The notes under the pieces were generated by a model. It searched no databases. It was not told the DNA's origin and saw only the letters and a list, made by a program, of their open reading frames with translations. Below, piece by piece: positions 15,323 to 20,981 of a stretch of 33,610 bases of DNA; position 1 is the stretch's first letter, and every line of letters begins with the position of its first letter. A program made the position numbers and the translations under genes. Source of the stretch: Candidatus Nomurabacteria bacterium (GTDB lineage Bacteria > Patescibacteriota > Minisyncoccia > Phycocordibacterales > SBAW01). The DNA lies in NCBI GenBank assembly GCA_943348815.1, contig CALQYT010000007.1, positions 1 to 33,610 on the forward strand, written 5' to 3'.

Positions 15323-15757
15323 TTATTTCAGTGCAAGGCTCTGGAGATCTTTGTAAGCCTGGGACTTCTTCCAGCACGGGCCGGACGAGATCCAGGGCTG
15401 AACTCCCTCTTTGTCGTACAAGTATTTACCGTACGCGAGGTTGCCTTGGAGGCTGTAGATGTCGATACCGAGCTTCTGCGAAACTTCCAAGTGATAGTGC
15501 TCGTTGATCTGCATCACACCCACGTCTTGGTTATTGACCACGCCGCGGTGCACGGTGCCATCTTTGTCGAACTGTTTAAAGTGCGACTCACATTTGGCGA
15601 TTTCGGCCAACAGGGGCTCCTCTTTAAAGTAGCCACGAACGTAGTCCTCGACGGACTGAGCAGCAGGCATCGGTGCTGTCGAAGCCTGGACCGGACCGGC
15701 TTGGGAGCCGCCTAGTGCCAAAGATACGGCAAGAGCGAAACTAGCTGCGAAAGGCAT
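15323..15757 (-). CDS. Secreted lysozyme-like/transglycosylase-like protein
   Basis: The 144-residue product has a signal peptide (about 1-20, cleavage near GGSQA) and then a compact lysozyme-like domain. LLAEIAKCESHFKQFDKDG supplies the catalytic Glu in the context typical of SLT transglycosylases. It continues with NNQDVGVMQINEHYH, the equivalent of the GLMQI motif, and a C-terminal YLYDKEGVQPWISSGPCW. Two Cys may form a disulfide. It probably cuts peptidoglycan, either its own or that of a neighbour cell. No good Shine-Dalgarno is seen; CATATG overlaps the start and is repeated 14 bases upstream. Confidence 0.85.
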   Translation of the reverse strand: MPFAASFALAVSLALGGSQAGPVQASTAPMPAAQSVEDYVRGYFKEEPLLAEIAKCESHFKQFDKDGTVHRGVVNNQDVGVMQINEHYHLEVSQKLGIDIYSLQGNLAYGKYLYDKEGVQPWISSGPCWKKSQAYKDLQSLALK

Positions 15758-15774
15758 ATGATTAGTTGCATATG
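15755..15774. repeat. CATATG pair at the start of the lysozyme-like gene
   Basis: CATATG occurs at 15755-15760 and 15769-15774, separated by eight bases; the first contains the start codon. Each unit is itself a palindrome, so the pair could be a protein-binding site. This is a weak signal. Confidence 0.3.
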
Positions 15775-15810
15775 AATGGTTGTTCTTTTCGTGACTAACA
15801 AAAAGAAGGC

Positions 15811-15829
15811 CCCGGGGCTGTACCCGAGG
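15811..15829 (-). other. Hairpin with U-rich tail in the lysozyme-like gene leader
   Basis: On the minus strand CCTCGGG and CCCGGGG can pair (one G-U) around TACAGC, and CCTTCTTTTTGTT follows. It sits at the expected transcription start region of the -10 box at 15830-15835, so it could be an attenuator or a terminator for readthrough from upstream. Confidence 0.4.
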
Positions 15830-15857
15830 TTAATACAACACTATCAGACTTTGTCAA
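15830..15857 (-). promoter_or_regulatory. Sigma-70-like promoter of the lysozyme-like gene
   Basis: On the minus strand TTGACA (15852-15857) and TATTAA (15830-15835) are separated by 16 bases. An inverted repeat, GTCAAGC-N5-GCTTGAC (15862-15880), sits five bases upstream of the -35 box. Confidence 0.5.
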
Positions 15858-15861
15858 TAGG

Positions 15862-15880
15862 GTCAAGCGTAGAGCTTGAC
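15862..15880. repeat. Inverted repeat upstream of the lysozyme-like promoter
   Basis: GTCAAGC (15862-15868) and GCTTGAC (15874-15880) are exact reverse complements around GTAGA. The site lies between the regulator gene's 3' end and the lysozyme-like promoter, a natural place for an operator. Confidence 0.5.
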
Positions 15881-15881
15881 A

Positions 15882-15906
15882 AACAAAAAGACCTTCCGGT
15901 GGGTCC
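15882..15906 (-). terminator. Weak terminator after the OmpR-type regulator
   Basis: On the minus strand GGACC and GGTCT pair (one G-U) around CACCGGAA and are followed by TTTTGTTTG. The stem is short. Confidence 0.45.
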
Positions 15907-15931
15907 GAAAAGCCTATATTTGACTTACTAT

Positions 15932-16645
15932 TTATCCGCTTACCTTCTCGATGGTGGGGCGGAGATTGAGGATATAGCCGCCTGCGCGGACGGTCTCGAC
16001 TAGATTCCCTGCATCAGGGTGTTTGGCTACGAGTGCTTTGCGCAAACGCCCAATATGCACGTCGATCGTCCTCTCGTCGACCTCAATATCACCCCACACT
16101 CCGTCGAGGATCTCTTGCCGCGTACGTACACGGCCTGGCGACCGCGCAAAGAAGAGCGCGAGATTTAACTCAGTCGGGCCCATCGCCACCCTCTCACCAT
16201 TCACCTGGATAGTGAAAGCAGCTTGGTTCATCTTAACCGTCGCCTTCCCCACCTGGAATACCAAAATATCGAGGAGTCCGCCTTTAAAGCGCCGTGCAGC
16301 CGCTCGGAGCGAAGCTGCAAGTTCGCGGGGGTTGGGAGGCGACTTAAACAAGTCATCCCCGCCCTGCTCTAAGAAGGTCGCCCGGCGAACGGGCCACGGG
16401 TCGTCGCCCAACTCGCAGATACCAATGATCGGCACCGAGAGCCCGTGTTTGGTACGCAATGGACGCGGGGTATACAACCCCAGGTCGCCCTCAAACGCAA
16501 AAACAAAAGCGTCGTATTGATTGCCGCTCAGCCATGCGGGCAGATCTTCGGCAGTGAGCGGCTCATCGGACTTGTTCGCGACGATGCCAGCTCCTTGCAA
16601 AAATCCGACCGTCGTATCATCGAGTCCTTGTTGCAGGATGCGCAT
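15932..16645 (-). CDS. OmpR/PhoB-type transcription regulator with degenerate receiver
   Basis: The C-terminal half (about 140-229) is a clear winged helix of the OmpR family, with GPTELNLALFFARSPGRV, VDERTIDVHIGRLRKAL and the terminal hairpin VRAGGYIL. The N-terminal 120 residues align with a receiver domain, but the phospho-acceptor Asp position falls on Ala50 (YDAFVFA where YDLVILD is usual). The N-terminal acidic pair is displaced. The Lys before Pro (KSP, Lys101) remains. It is therefore likely phosphorylation-independent. The start at 16645 has AGGAG seven bases upstream. No histidine kinase is in the window. Confidence 0.85.
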   Translation of the reverse strand: MRILQQGLDDTTVGFLQGAGIVANKSDEPLTAEDLPAWLSGNQYDAFVFAFEGDLGLYTPRPLRTKHGLSVPIIGICELGDDPWPVRRATFLEQGGDDLFKSPPNPRELAASLRAAARRFKGGLLDILVFQVGKATVKMNQAAFTIQVNGERVAMGPTELNLALFFARSPGRVRTRQEILDGVWGDIEVDERTIDVHIGRLRKALVAKHPDAGNLVETVRAGGYILNLRPTIEKVSG

Positions 16646-16697
16646 CGTCGAGCTCCTCTTGTGCGTCCGAAAAGAGTAAAGCATGACGAAAATTAAA

Positions 16698-16722
16698 AAG
16701 CGAGCCCTTTCGGAACTCGCTT
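16698..16722 (-). terminator. Terminator of the ParB-like gene
   Basis: On the minus strand AAGCGAG and CTCGCTT form a seven-base stem around an 11-base loop, followed by TTTAATTTT. It starts three bases after the stop codon. Confidence 0.8.
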
Positions 16723-16725
16723 CTG

Positions 16726-17691
16726 CTACTTTTTTGGCTTCTCTGGCGGTGCAATACGGTCTGCCAAGCTTACCAGACTTGCAGCAATAGATCTGAGACT
16801 CTTCGCATCCGCTGCCCGTTCGTCATCTTCGTTGTCGCGAGTGTTGTACATTGTGTCGAAGTCGTGACCCCGATAACGCCTGAGTGCCGCAACAATGCGA
16901 CCAAGGAAGATAGCCCACTTCTTATAGTCATCGCGCGGCCTGCGAAGTGCGCCGCCGACGCCATAGCCTGCCTTGCCGGCTTTTCGCTCAATCAAGGCTT
17001 TGACCTCGCCGGTGTCGAGTTGGCGATCGACTGCCTCCTTGGCCAGTTCAATACGCAGGTCTACCGCTTTGGGCGGTATACTTATCGCAACATCTATGGC
17101 CGAGGTTACCGCGAGCTGCTGTTCACGAGGCAAACTCGGGTCGAGCATCTTTTTTACCTCCTCGGGCAATCCATGCATCTTGATCCGGCCGATCACGTAG
17201 GAGTCTGACTTGCCACCAGCCTTCTTTCCAATCTCTGCGTAAGACAGACCTTGTTCGGCGTAGAGGGCGAAAGCGCGAGCCTCATCCAACACCGGCAAGT
17301 CCTCTCCGCCGACATTGTCGAGAAACGCTTCGTCAAATAACTCTTCCCAACTCTTGAGATCCTCGATCGTGCAATCGATGGTGGGTTCAACCCCCGTGCG
17401 TTCCCAGATACGCATCAATGCGCGGTACCGGCGACCACCACCAATCAAGATGAACTTACCCTTCAACTCGGGCGCAAAACGCTTTGTGGTCGAAAGTCGC
17501 AACGGCCGCTTCAAGCCTTCCTTCTGGATGTGATCAGCAAGTACCTCGATCGTATCCGGATCAAAGGTTTGGCGAGGCTGACGATCATTGGGTACGATCT
17601 GGGAAAGTCGTACCCGGTAGGTTGGTCGGCTTGGTTTTTGAGGTGCGTTACTGTCCTCTTGTGGAGGAACAGCGATCTGTGTCTGAGCCAT
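16726..17691 (-). CDS. ParB/Spo0J-like protein
   Basis: The 321-residue protein has a ParB N-terminal domain (about 25-125) with VPNDRQPRQTFDPDTIEVLA and the CTP-binding Arg motif as GGGRRYRAL (84-92). In canonical ParB that motif reads GERR-x-RA; here the Glu is Gly. A helix-turn-helix follows (LSYAEIGKKAGGKSDSYVIG, 149-168). The C terminus is a non-canonical, partly acidic tail. No ParA or evident parS cluster is in the window, so it may act as a CTP-switch DNA-binding regulator and not in partition. GGAGGAG lies eight bases before the ATG, the strongest Shine-Dalgarno in the window. Confidence 0.9.
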   Translation of the reverse strand: MAQTQIAVPPQEDSNAPQKPSRPTYRVRLSQIVPNDRQPRQTFDPDTIEVLADHIQKEGLKRPLRLSTTKRFAPELKGKFILIGGGRRYRALMRIWERTGVEPTIDCTIEDLKSWEELFDEAFLDNVGGEDLPVLDEARAFALYAEQGLSYAEIGKKAGGKSDSYVIGRIKMHGLPEEVKKMLDPSLPREQQLAVTSAIDVAISIPPKAVDLRIELAKEAVDRQLDTGEVKALIERKAGKAGYGVGGALRRPRDDYKKWAIFLGRIVAALRRYRGHDFDTMYNTRDNEDDERAADAKSLRSIAASLVSLADRIAPPEKPKK

Positions 17692-17764
17692 ATTATGGTC
17701 TCCTCCGGGGGGTCAATACGCACTTACTCTTCCTCAGAAACCTTAACAAATCGTTTAGTAAAAT

Positions 17765-17796
17765 CAAAATAAAAAACCCTCGTATTGCTCGAGGGT
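17765..17796 (-). terminator. Terminator of the 17801-18130 gene
   Basis: On the minus strand ACCCTCG and CGAGGGT form a perfect stem around AGCAATA, followed by TTTTTATTTTG. It begins four bases after the stop codon at 17801. Confidence 0.85.
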
Positions 17797-17800
17797 CTAA

Positions 17801-18130
17801 CTAACTTCCGATGTCCATCACGAAGCTCTCACCGGTTTCAACATTAACGAAGAGGGCAATAACCGAGTGATTAATGGGTGGAAGTTCCTTTTCAGCCTTA
17901 CCCTTCCGCTTCCTTCTCGAGGCTTGCGGCTCGGGTTCCCATTGATGAGGCGCGTCACGAACCGTCGGTTGGCGACAGCGACGATCTGCCTCATCTGCCT
18001 GTCTAACCCGGCACCTCCGTGTACAAGTGCCGTGGTCATAAAAACCCCCAAGCAGGGTGGCGGGGCATCCGGGATGATGATGGCAACCTTGAGGCCCATC
18101 ACCAGCCACGTAGAGTATGCGGTATGACAT
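17801..18130 (-). CDS. Cys/His-rich small hypothetical protein
   Basis: The 109-residue product begins MSYRILYVAGDGPQGCHHHP and contains five to six Cys plus several His in residues 16-55 (GCHHHPGC, HGTCTRRC, RRC). A basic stretch (RRKRKGKAEK) and a folded-looking C terminus (HSVIALFVNVETGESFVMD) follow. A metal-binding module is possible but unproven. AAGG lies six bases upstream of the start and the stop sits at a strong terminator, which supports this frame. The overlapping frame at 17818-18180 (minus) also reads plausibly (ATALVHGGAGLDRQMRQ-like text), so a frameshifted gene cannot be excluded. Confidence 0.5.
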   Translation of the reverse strand: MSYRILYVAGDGPQGCHHHPGCPATLLGGFYDHGTCTRRCRVRQADEADRRCRQPTVRDAPHQWEPEPQASRRKRKGKAEKELPPINHSVIALFVNVETGESFVMDIGS

Positions 18131-18154
18131 AGCTCGCCTTCCTGCGGCTTGTGC

Positions 18155-18171
18155 GACCCACTTCCTGGGTC
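18155..18171 (-). other. Leader hairpin before the Cys/His-rich gene
   Basis: On the minus strand GACCC and GGGTC pair around AGGAAGT about 25 bases upstream of the start codon. No U-run follows, so it is not a terminator. Confidence 0.35.
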
Positions 18172-18187
18172 AGGAAACAACTAGCGC

Positions 18188-18204
18188 AACGGTAGCAAAC
18201 CGTT
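18188..18204. repeat. Inverted repeat in the promoter area of the Cys/His-rich gene
   Basis: AACGG (18188-18192) and CCGTT (18200-18204) flank a seven-base spacer, overlapping a possible minus-strand promoter (TTGCTT, 17 bases, TACCGT). The arms are short. Confidence 0.3.
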
Positions 18205-18214
18205 TGTCCTAAAG

Positions 18215-18253
18215 CAATAAAAATCAAAACTCCCCGATCCGGATATCGGAGAG
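18215..18253 (-). terminator. Terminator of the 18256-18543 gene
   Basis: On the minus strand CTCTCCGAT and ATCGGGGAG form a nine-base stem with one mismatch around ATCCGG, followed by TTTTGATTTTTATT. It begins two bases after the stop codon. Confidence 0.75.
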
Positions 18254-18255
18254 TG

Positions 18256-18543
18256 TCACTTATGGGGCTGGGCAGCAGATTGCAACTCCCTCATCATGCG
18301 CTCGATGACGTAGGGAAGTTTACCGGTCCTAAGAAAGTTGATCACATCCTGCTTGATGTAGGCGTGCCAGTCGGGACCATAACCCAGCCCAGTCATCTTT
18401 TCGCTATTACACGCACGATGCGCTGCGATGATAACTCTGATCCGCCAAGTACGATCGGTCTTGAGTACTGGTGTCTCCTGCAGAAGACTGATCGTATAGA
18501 GGGCATGCGTCGCCGCAAACTGCCTATCGGTGACCGAAGTCAT
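18256..18543 (-). CDS. Small hypothetical protein
   Basis: The 95-residue product (MTSVTDRQFAATHALYTISL at its start) is predicted soluble and helical. It contains RVIIAAHRACNSEKMTGLGYG and a C-terminal basic helix with FLRTGKLPYVIERMMRE. I do not recognise it. The start at 18543 follows GGAGGT at short spacing (three to four bases); an upstream ATG at 18609 would add 22 residues with no ribosome-binding site. It is the first gene of the minus-strand block that faces away from tRNA-Pro, and has its own terminator. Confidence 0.6.
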   Translation of the reverse strand: MTSVTDRQFAATHALYTISLLQETPVLKTDRTWRIRVIIAAHRACNSEKMTGLGYGPDWHAYIKQDVINFLRTGKLPYVIERMMRELQSAAQPHK

Positions 18544-18668
18544 GATACCTCCGCTGGTATGAAAACGGCCGGACCAACAAGGTACGGCTCTAAAGCCTAA
18601 ACATACCACAACCTCCTGAAGACAACTGGGGATAAGTGCGGTATCTTAGAAAAGCACAACAGAAAAAA

Positions 18669-18739
18669 CGGGCCGTAGTATACCGGTAGTACGTATGCAT
18701 GGGGTGCATATAGACCGGGTTCGATTCCCGGCGGCCCGA
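18669..18739 (+). tRNA. tRNA-Pro (anticodon GGG)
   Basis: A full cloverleaf folds. The acceptor stem is CGGGCCG with CGGCCCG and discriminator A. The D arm is GTA/TAC, with GG in the loop. The anticodon stem TATGC/GCATA encloses ATGGGGT, giving anticodon GGG. The variable loop is TAGA, and the T arm CCGGG/CCCGG encloses TTCGATT. C1-G72 and A73 are the proline identity elements of bacteria. The 3' CCA is not encoded. The gene separates the accessory minus-strand block (to its left) from a minus-strand hypothetical on its right. Confidence 0.93.
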
Positions 18740-18749
18740 GAGTAAAGCC

Positions 18750-19562
18750 TTAGTCTTGTCCGTAGAAAGGATGGTCTTTTATTTTTTTGTCGATCTCGGC
18801 AGCATCGGCAGGATCAAGCAAACCCAACTTGGTAAACAACTCGAACGACTCGGTAACCTCTTTGCGTTTAGGATCGCCTTTTAACATAGACTCGAAAGCA
18901 CGTTTTGCCTGCGGTTTTATATGATTGCACAACTCGGTGTCCTGAGAAATATCTTCTTCGGTGAGAATACCCTCTACGAGAAACCCGTTAAGATAATTCG
19001 CGAAATTAGTCGGCCAAACACCCAACTGGTTTAGGTATTCTTTCATAACCTCTTTGGCCCACTTTTTTACCGGGCCCTGCATGGTCTCTTCTTTATTAAT
19101 GAGCCCCAGACTCACCATTTTATCTATCTCCTCAATTTTTCCCCGGATCCCGGTGCGGTTGTTGTGGAGAACACTCTGGACATGCAGGTCTATCCCGTCC
19201 TGCACCACGGGCCGTTGCGCAATTTCTGGAGGTATGTCGCCGGGCTGCAGGCGATGTGCTGAACGGCCTAGGAGATGTACTATCTGTTTGTCGTTGTTTT
19301 CCGTTATAAGTCCCTTCAAACGCTCGCGTATAAGGCCGGTGAACTCTTTTTGCATCTCCTCTGCTACGGCAGGATCAGCCGGTCCACTCTTATTGTGTCC
19401 GTGCGCTAAGTAGCCTTTTAAATCTGATTCAGCAATAGTAAAAGCATTGCGAGCGATAGCGGCCTTTGCGTTGGGCATATCCCTCTGCTCATACTTCCTA
19501 GCTTCTTCAGTCCCAAACTTTCTGGCAAAAAATCCTGGTCGTTTCGGTGCTCCTCCTGGCAT
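18750..19562 (-). CDS. Hypothetical helical protein
   Basis: The 270-residue product is soluble, charged and almost entirely helical, without signal peptide or membrane segment. Phrases such as IEEIDKMVSLGLINKEE, LVEGILTEEDISQD and LFTKLGLLDPADAAEIDKK repeat a theme of a hydrophobic 'LGL/EGI' followed by an acidic helix start, suggesting alpha-solenoid-like repeats. I do not recognise a family. I start at the ATG at 19562, since an earlier start at 19697 would overlap the exonuclease gene on the same strand and give a Cys-rich, unlikely N terminus. A TATACT lies about 43-48 bases upstream. Confidence 0.65.
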   Translation of the reverse strand: MPGGAPKRPGFFARKFGTEEARKYEQRDMPNAKAAIARNAFTIAESDLKGYLAHGHNKSGPADPAVAEEMQKEFTGLIRERLKGLITENNDKQIVHLLGRSAHRLQPGDIPPEIAQRPVVQDGIDLHVQSVLHNNRTGIRGKIEEIDKMVSLGLINKEETMQGPVKKWAKEVMKEYLNQLGVWPTNFANYLNGFLVEGILTEEDISQDTELCNHIKPQAKRAFESMLKGDPKRKEVTESFELFTKLGLLDPADAAEIDKKIKDHPFYGQD

Positions 19563-19614
19563 ACAACTTGGTATGAAAAAATTAATAAACTGCCTACCCC
19601 CTAAGTATACCCCC

Positions 19615-20214
19615 TTACGAAAGCCAAGGTATCTGATACTGCTCAAACTCTGGCAGCAGTTTTTTGTCGTACAAAAGGCGAGAGATCGCTTCGGCACTTA
19701 CTTTAGCGCCGGTGAGCGCATTGTGGGGCTTGGTTTCCTTTGGAATTCCTACGTAATTACACACTGCCTCCAAATTGAGCGCCGAGTGATGCTTTTCTGC
19801 ATCGAGCGGGGGAGCCTCTCCCCCCTTTATTTTGTGCTCCCAACACAGCGAGTGCAGGTCGATGATCCGGTGTGCAAAAGGCCAAGCGGTATGCCCCGCG
19901 CGCTTGGCAGCCGCCTGCAAAAAGAAAAAATCAACAAAGACATTCTGTCCGGCGAGGGTCGTATCCTGCATACCATTGGCAAAGGCAATAAATTTGTGCA
20001 CCAACTCCCCTTCGGTTTGCTTGGTTGGGTCGGCGATTTGCTCGCGCGTAAATCCGCACACCGCCAAAGCCTCGTCCTCGACTTTTGCGCCGTCCCACAT
20101 CCGGCACTCTTCGTACAACTGCCGCTCAGGGTGCTCGAGGTCTATAACTCCGACGCTTAAAATTGAATGTAAATGGGGCTCGAGCCCTGTCATTTCGCAA
20201 TCAGTCACCAACAT
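19615..20214 (-). CDS. DEDDh-type 3'-5' exonuclease family protein with altered motif III
   Basis: The 199-residue protein has the DnaQ/oligoribonuclease fold. Motif I is VTDCEMTGL (Asp5, Glu7), reminiscent of oligoribonuclease. Motif II is AGQNVFVDFFFL (Asp95). Motif III reads HNALTGA (His164), where the family has H-x-A-x-x-D-A; the metal-binding Asp is Gly169. Activity may therefore be weak, shifted or lost. The C terminus LLPEFEQYQIPWLS is distinctive. TATACT ends seven bases before the ATG at 20214, a leaderless arrangement. Confidence 0.85.
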   Translation of the reverse strand: MLVTDCEMTGLEPHLHSILSVGVIDLEHPERQLYEECRMWDGAKVEDEALAVCGFTREQIADPTKQTEGELVHKFIAFANGMQDTTLAGQNVFVDFFFLQAAAKRAGHTAWPFAHRIIDLHSLCWEHKIKGGEAPPLDAEKHHSALNLEAVCNYVGIPKETKPHNALTGAKVSAEAISRLLYDKKLLPEFEQYQIPWLS

Positions 20215-20221
20215 GGCATTT

Positions 20222-20227
20222 AGTATA
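20222..20227 (-). promoter_or_regulatory. -10 box of the exonuclease gene, leaderless spacing
   Basis: On the minus strand TATACT ends seven bases before the ATG at 20214. A nearer ATG two bases after the box is out of frame with the exonuclease. Confidence 0.65.
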
Positions 20228-20239
20228 ACCGCCCGCTAG

Positions 20240-20359
20240 TTAAAGACCTACCGACAGCCGGCCCAGGCCAAAGGCCGTAAGCCCGACCAACACCACTATC
20301 GCGGGGATAATAAGCGCCTCCAAGGTATCCTTGCGAGGAAAGGGGTTTTTTGGTACCAT
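20240..20359 (-). CDS. Predicted 39-residue single-span membrane protein
   Basis: A short frame encodes [20 protein letters not shown] and then [19 protein letters not shown]. It is a charged N terminus followed by one hydrophobic span ending in GLGRLS. The layout resembles the N-terminal anchors of larger membrane proteins, so it could be a truncated remnant or a real micro-protein. TATACT ends nine bases before the ATG on the minus strand. The frame fills the gap between the exonuclease promoter and rpmA, with codon choice like its neighbours. Function unknown. Confidence 0.5.
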   Translation of the reverse strand: MVPKNPFPRKDTLEALIIPAIVVLVGLTAFGLGRLSVGL

Positions 20360-20374
20360 GGCACCCTAAGTATA
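20354..20374. promoter_or_regulatory. Interlocked divergent -10 boxes between rpmA and the 39-residue gene
   Basis: TACCAT (20354-20359, plus, preceded by TTTTTTGG) is a possible -10 box for rpmA and contains the minus-strand start codon (20357-20359). TATACT on the minus strand (20369-20374) is the -10 box of the small gene and touches the rpmA ATG at 20374. Confidence 0.45.
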
Positions 20375-20649
20375 TGGCAAGTAAAAAGGCAGGCGGCACA
20401 GCTAAAAATCTAACTGACTCCAAGGCAAAATATCTTGGCGTTAAGCTTTTTGCCGGTCAGACCGCCAAAAAAGGCGCCATCATCGTCCGCCAACGCGGCA
20501 ACCGCTACCTTAAAGGCACCAATGTGGGCCAGGGCAAAGATCACACACTTTTTGCACTCCAAGAAGGCACTGTCGCTTTTAAAACCGTCCGCAAAACAAC
20601 GTTCGATGGCAGCAAAGTCATGCGCTCCAAGGTCGACGTTATTGTTTAA
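20374..20649 (+). CDS. rpmA: Ribosomal protein L27
   Basis: The 91-residue product begins [12 protein letters not shown] and continues with [20 protein letters not shown] and [14 protein letters not shown]-like text, the standard L27 core whose N-terminal tail reaches the peptidyl transferase centre. The ATG at 20374 gives the canonical start; the upstream ATG at 20350 would add eight residues. There is no N-terminal cleavage extension. L27 usually follows L21, but here rplU is about 8 kb away on the other strand. Confidence 0.95.
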   Translation: MASKKAGGTAKNLTDSKAKYLGVKLFAGQTAKKGAIIVRQRGNRYLKGTNVGQGKDHTLFALQEGTVAFKTVRKTTFDGSKVMRSKVDVIV

Positions 20650-20650
20650 A

Positions 20651-20688
20651 CCCGACGCTCCGGTCGGGTCCCGACTAGCACGTCGGGA
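20651..20688. terminator. Tandem hairpin pair between convergent genes
   Basis: CCCGAC-N6-GTCGGG (20651-20668) is followed at once by TCCCGAC-N6-GTCGGGA (20669-20688), then TAGTTTTT. It starts one base after the rpmA stop and ends six bases before the stop of the convergent gene, so it can serve both. Confidence 0.8.
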
Positions 20689-20694
20689 TAGTTT

Positions 20695-20940
20695 TTACCA
20701 CCACCCACCCCAACTCCAGGGGCTCGCGTAGTTGTTATAACTGTAACTATAGGAATAACCGTTAAAGCCAGAGTTGTATCCGGTATTAAAATTAGAGCCG
20801 GTGTTTGGGTAGTACCACGCTGCAGCCGGAGCCGCCATATACCAACTCGATTGCGGTGCATAATAATATCCTGAGCCCGTGTAGCCCCAACCGCCAAAAA
20901 ACATCAGCATGAGGACAGCTCCCAATAAGCACTTTTTCAT
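20695..20940 (-). CDS. Small secreted Tyr/Gly/Trp-rich protein
   Basis: The 81-residue product has a signal-like N terminus (MKKCLLGAVLMLMFFGGWG) and then a low-complexity mature part dominated by Tyr, Gly, Ser, Asn and Trp. It includes YSYSYSYNNY and a terminal WSWGGWW. About thirteen Tyr and seven Trp occur in 81 residues. No family is recognised. Such composition suits surface adhesion, self-assembly or tyrosine cross-linking, but this is inference. The -10 box may be TAGTTT, six bases before the ATG on the minus strand. Paired hairpins terminate the gene. Confidence 0.7.
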   Translation of the reverse strand: MKKCLLGAVLMLMFFGGWGYTGSGYYYAPQSSWYMAAPAAAWYYPNTGSNFNTGYNSGFNGYSYSYSYNNYASPWSWGGWW

Positions 20941-20981
20941 AGGTATAAACTAGCACTTACGGCTAAACGTGCAATGAAGTC

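Noticed and set aside
15281-15715. Plus-strand frame of 144 residues
   Set aside because: It is the antisense shadow of the lysozyme-like gene, which has a signal peptide and catalytic motif.
18253-18600. Plus-strand frame of 115 residues
   Set aside because: Antisense to the 18256-18543 gene and beginning inside its terminator hairpin; no promoter or SD in the right place.
18669-18739. tRNA-Pro as an attachment site for the block to its left
   Set aside because: Integration normally uses the 3' end of a tRNA, which points right, and no duplicate of the tRNA 3' end was found elsewhere in the window.
19563-19697. N-terminal extension of the 18750 gene
   Set aside because: It overlaps the 3' end of the exonuclease gene on the same strand and gives a Cys-rich sequence unlike the rest of the protein.
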